A stretch of DNA of 64,000 nt from assembly GCA_940746715.1 (NCBI GenBank), contig CALNWN010000002.1:496001-560000 (forward strand), read 5' to 3'. This document shows, one piece after another, positions 61,312 through 64,000 of this stretch. Made by a program: the position numbers and the translations under genes. Source of the DNA: an uncultured Paraburkholderia sp. Lineage in GTDB: Bacteria; Pseudomonadota; Gammaproteobacteria; Burkholderiales; Burkholderiaceae. Under the pieces are notes generated by a model. The model saw only the letters and a list, made by a program, of their open reading frames with translations, searched no databases and had not been told where the DNA came from. Every line of letters starts with the position of its first letter. Position 1 is the stretch's first letter.

Positions 61312-61684
61312 GCAACTGTCGGAATTCCGCTATCAGATGCGGCGCTTCGAGCGCTTCTCGGAGCAGGCTGCGCAGAGCGAAGGCATCACGCCGCTGCAAT
61401 ATCTGCTGCTGCATATCAAGGGATATCCGGAGCGCGACTGGGCGACCGTCGGCGAGTTGGCGGAGCGGCTGCAGGCTCAGCATCATGGCGTGGTCGCGCT
61501 GGTATCGCGCTGTGAGGCGCTCAATCTCGTGCGCCGCCAGCCTAGCGAAATCGACCGCCGTCAGGTTGAAGTGCACATTGAAAAAGCCGGCGAACGTGTG
61601 CTCGCGAGACTGGCGGAGCTGCATCGCGCCGAGCTGAAATCGCTGAAAGGCGCATTCCAGGTTCCTCAGATCGACCTCGACTAA
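61271..61684 (+). CDS. MarR-family transcriptional regulator
   Basis: Intact, 137 residues. The winged helix shows VGELAERLQAQHHGVVALVS and the wing LVRRQPSEIDRRQVEVHIEK with the Asp-Arg-Arg motif typical of MarR. Ligand unknown. AT-rich repeats occur upstream of it and of the HPP-CBS gene, suggesting one regulator for the cluster, including the ClC gene two bases downstream. The start context is weak. Confidence 0.9.
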   Translation: MKERARGLRKADFEQLSEFRYQMRRFERFSEQAAQSEGITPLQYLLLHIKGYPERDWATVGELAERLQAQHHGVVALVSRCEALNLVRRQPSEIDRRQVEVHIEKAGERVLARLAELHRAELKSLKGAFQVPQIDLD

Positions 61685-61686
61685 CT

Positions 61687-63484
61687 ATGACCATGGACTC
61701 CCACAAGCGGGACTTTTCCGCGAACGCAAGGCTACCGGGCATTTTCGCGCTGGCTGCATGCATCGGCGCGGTGAGTACGCTGGCAGCGTTCGTGCTGCTG
61801 AATCTGATTCATCTGTTCACGAACCTGTTCTTCTTCGGCACGCTGTCGCTCGTCGAACATTCGCCGGCGCATAACAACCTGGGTTCGTGGGTGATTGGGG
61901 TGCCGGTCGTGGGCGGCCTTATCGTCGGATTGATGGCCCGCTTCGGTTCGGAAAAAATTCGCGGCCATGGCATTCCGGAGGCGATCGAAGCCATCCTGTT
62001 CGGCAAGAGCAAAATGTCGCCGAAAGTGGCGGTACTGAAGCCGTTGTCATCGGGCATCGTGATCGGCAGCGGCGGGCCGCGGCGCCGAGGGGCCGATCAT
62101 CATGACGGGCGGCGCGCTCGGTTCGCTGATCGCGCAATGCTTCAAGGTGACGGCGGCGGAACGCAAGACGCTGCTCGTGGCCGGCGCCGCCGCGGGCATG
62201 ACCGCTGTGTTCGGCACACCGCTCGCGGCGGTGCTGCTCGCGGTGGAATTGCTGCTGTTCGAATGGCGGCCCCGCAGTTTCCTGCCGGTGGCGGTGGCCT
62301 GCGCGGTGGCCGGTTTTGCGCGCGCGGCATTCTTCGGCACAGGTCCGCTGTTTCCGCTCGAAACCGCCGCGCCCGATGGCTGGTCGCTGTTTTCCTGCCT
62401 GATTGCAGGGCTTTTATCCGGTGCGCTCGCGTCGGGACTGTCCGCCTCGCTCTACAAGACCGAAGATCTGTTCGGCAAATTGCCCGTCCACTGGATGTGG
62501 TGGCCTGCTCTCGGCGCAATAGTAGTCGGAATCGGCGGATGGCTCGAGCCGCGTGCGCTCGGCGTGGGCTATGACGTGATCGGCGATCTGCTGCATCAGC
62601 ACATCGCGCTGCAGATTGCTATCGTGCTGCTCGCGGTGAAGGCCGTCATGTGGGTCGTCGCGCTGGGGTCCGGCACATCAGGCGGCGTGCTCGCCCCGTT
62701 GCTCATGCTCGGCGCGGGACTCGGCACCGTGCTGTCGCACTGGCCGCCGGGCAATCAACCTGCTTTGTGGCCGCTCGTGTGCATGGCCGCGACGCTCGGC
62801 GCCACGCTTGGCGCGCCGCTGACCGCAATCGTGTTCGCGTTCGGCCTTACGCACGACGCCAACGCGCTGCTGCCGCTCCTCACCGCGACGCTGGTCGCGC
62901 ACGGCTTCGCCACAGTGACCATGCGCCGCTCGATCATGACCGAAAAAATCGCGCGACGCGGCTATCACATCTACCGCGAATATGGCGTGGATCCGCTGGA
63001 ACGCCATCATGTGGACGAGGTGATGACCGCCTCGGTCGATTCCATCGATGCAGGCATGACGGTCGGCGCGGTGCTGGACAAATTCTTCGGCGCGAAGCAG
63101 ACCCGGCGCGCGTATCCTGTGGTGCGTGACAGCGTGGTGGTCGGTGTGGCCGATCGCGCACTGCTCGAACAGTTCCGCGACGCAAACCCCGAACTGCGGA
63201 TTGCGATGAGTGTGGCGAACGTGTTCGATCAGCGCTCGCTTGCATTTGCTTTGCCATCCGAAACATGTCGCCTCGTTGCGACAAGACTCGCGGTACACGG
63301 CCTCGAGCGGCTGCCTGTTGTCGCCGACGCCAGGTCCATGCGCCTCGTCGGCATCGTCTCGCGCAGCGACCTCGTCAAGCCGTCGCTCAATTATTTCGAA
63401 GAAGAACACAAGAAAGAGCGGTTCCGCCGTCTCACACCGGCGCGCACCAAACGTCGCTTTGCGCCGGTCGGAAAGGCCGGCTAG
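61687..63484 (+). pseudogene. ClC-type chloride channel/antiporter with CBS domains, frameshifted
   Basis: Ten or more membrane helices. The frame ends early at the selectivity region: GIVIGSGGP is followed by a two-base loss near 62080, after which GAEGPIIMTGGALGSLIAQ and the rest continue in another frame. Later motifs include GTSGGVLAPLLMLGAGLG and two C-terminal CBS domains (VDEVMTASVDSIDAGMTV, LVGIVSRSDLVKPSLNY). The gating Glu (GAEGP) is retained but the Phe codon of GPFG is lost. Repaired, the protein is 599 residues. Two bases after marR. Confidence 0.88.
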
Positions 63485-63511
63485 GCTTAACCGGTCGCTG
63501 TCCCATCCGCT

Positions 63512-64000
63512 TCACGGCGAAGCGGATTCGGCAGGATAGACCACCCGTCCGTCCGGCTGCGCCTGTGCGGCCGGCGTGGCGGTTGCGGCGTCAACATGAT
63601 GCGGGCCCATGATGTGACGTACCGTTTCGCCGCACATCAAGAGATAATCGGTAATGATGCGCCGGTGACAACGCCACCATACGGCTTCCGAGCACATGAT
63701 CGCGCAGCGACGGCGATGGCCCAGCTCACGCAGCTCCGCAAGCCCCTTTTGAAAAGCCTCCGTCATGGCGTAATCGGCATAGTTGCGAAACGCGGGATGC
63801 GTCCAGTAGCCGTTCACGGACGGCCCTTCGTCTTTGCGGCGGCTACGCCGTCCACCCAGCTCCGCCAGGTGCACATAGTCGATATGCGCGGGTGCCAGCG
63901 AATCCGGCAACGTATCGCGGTTGAATTGAGGATTGGTCCGCGAGCGCGGAATGCTGCGCACGTCGACCAATAATTCGACCTCCGAATCTTTCAGTAGATC
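63512..64000 (-). CDS. DUF488 family protein, 5' end outside window
   Basis: The frame is open through the right edge: DLLKDSEVELLVDVRSIPRS, then RTNPQFNRDT, HLAELGGRRS and CSEAVWWRCHRRII with the Cys-containing C-terminal motif of DUF488. The first about 15-20 residues (usually a TIGHS-type start) lie beyond base 64000. DUF488 proteins are small, cytoplasmic and of unknown function; many have a conserved Asp-Val-Arg core (LVDVRSIP). No damage seen. Confidence 0.88.
   Translation of the reverse strand, partial: DLLKDSEVELLVDVRSIPRSRTNPQFNRDTLPDSLAPAHIDYVHLAELGGRRSRRKDEGPSVNGYWTHPAFRNYADYAMTEAFQKGLAELRELGHRRRCAIMCSEAVWWRCHRRIITDYLLMCGETVRHIMGPHHVDAATATPAAQAQPDGRVVYPAESASP

Overview
The window is high-GC DNA with Burkholderiaceae gene content. 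The best fit is Paraburkholderia, Caballeronia or Burkholderia: OmpC-type porins, H-NS proteins with histone-like tails, an HU protein with a Lys/Ala-rich tail, MctP-like symporter with DUF3311, and a BPSL1445-like SYLF lipoprotein. No rRNA, tRNA or CRISPR array was seen. Species is not determinable from the sequence alone.

The dominant property is decay. About 22 genes read cleanly, but roughly 30 recognisable genes are broken. Damage includes single-base frameshifts, 4-, 5- and 32-bp tandem duplications, six in-frame nonsense codons using all three stops, internal deletions between short repeats, and kilobase-scale deletions that fuse unrelated genes (OppA::OppC, ABC permease::FeS oxidoreductase, OprD against IclR). 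The mixture suggests a genome under relaxed selection, such as a recently host-restricted symbiont. Some single-base frameshifts could still be assembly errors.

Layout: 1-3.2 kb has a GGDEF fragment, a LysR regulator and a DUF3311/SSF symporter pair. 3.2-8.1 kb has a damaged NarL-type two-component pair, a two-domain H-NS and a DUF6765 protein. 8.3-17.5 kb is a 9.2-kb mobile element inserted in an FKBP-type prolyl isomerase gene. It carries one tightly coupled operon: three tyrosine recombinases, an HTH/coiled-coil protein, a small coiled-coil protein and a RecD2-like helicase. GTAAAC-type repeats lie at both ends and a perfect 18-bp hairpin closes the operon. 17.5-26.5 kb has a nitrilase-family gene, a remnant of the ligase-associated repair cluster (helicase plus PdeM), an FAD oxidoreductase, a SYLF lipoprotein, YbaK and YihY. 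26.9-28.1 kb is a porin. 28.3-32.7 kb is the Anbu proteasome-like cluster (Anbu, transglutaminase-like, alpha-E, ATP-grasp). 33-36.4 kb has HU, MocR and an XRE-cupin regulator.

36.5-46.3 kb holds two peptide or opine/polyamine-type ABC uptake operons, both with internal deletions, around an IclR regulator with three operator-like repeats. 46.4-50.3 kb has a PanE-like gene and a nucleoside salvage operon (CNT transporter, cytidine deaminase, nucleoside hydrolase). 51-55.4 kb is a three-gene phosphorelay operon with nonsense codons in both kinases. 56-59.7 kb has a periplasmic binding protein, cyclopropane fatty acid synthase, a universal stress protein and DUF1840. 59.8-63.5 kb has an HPP-CBS protein, a MarR regulator and a ClC-CBS channel, with shared AT-rich operator-like sites. 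A DUF488 gene runs off the right edge.
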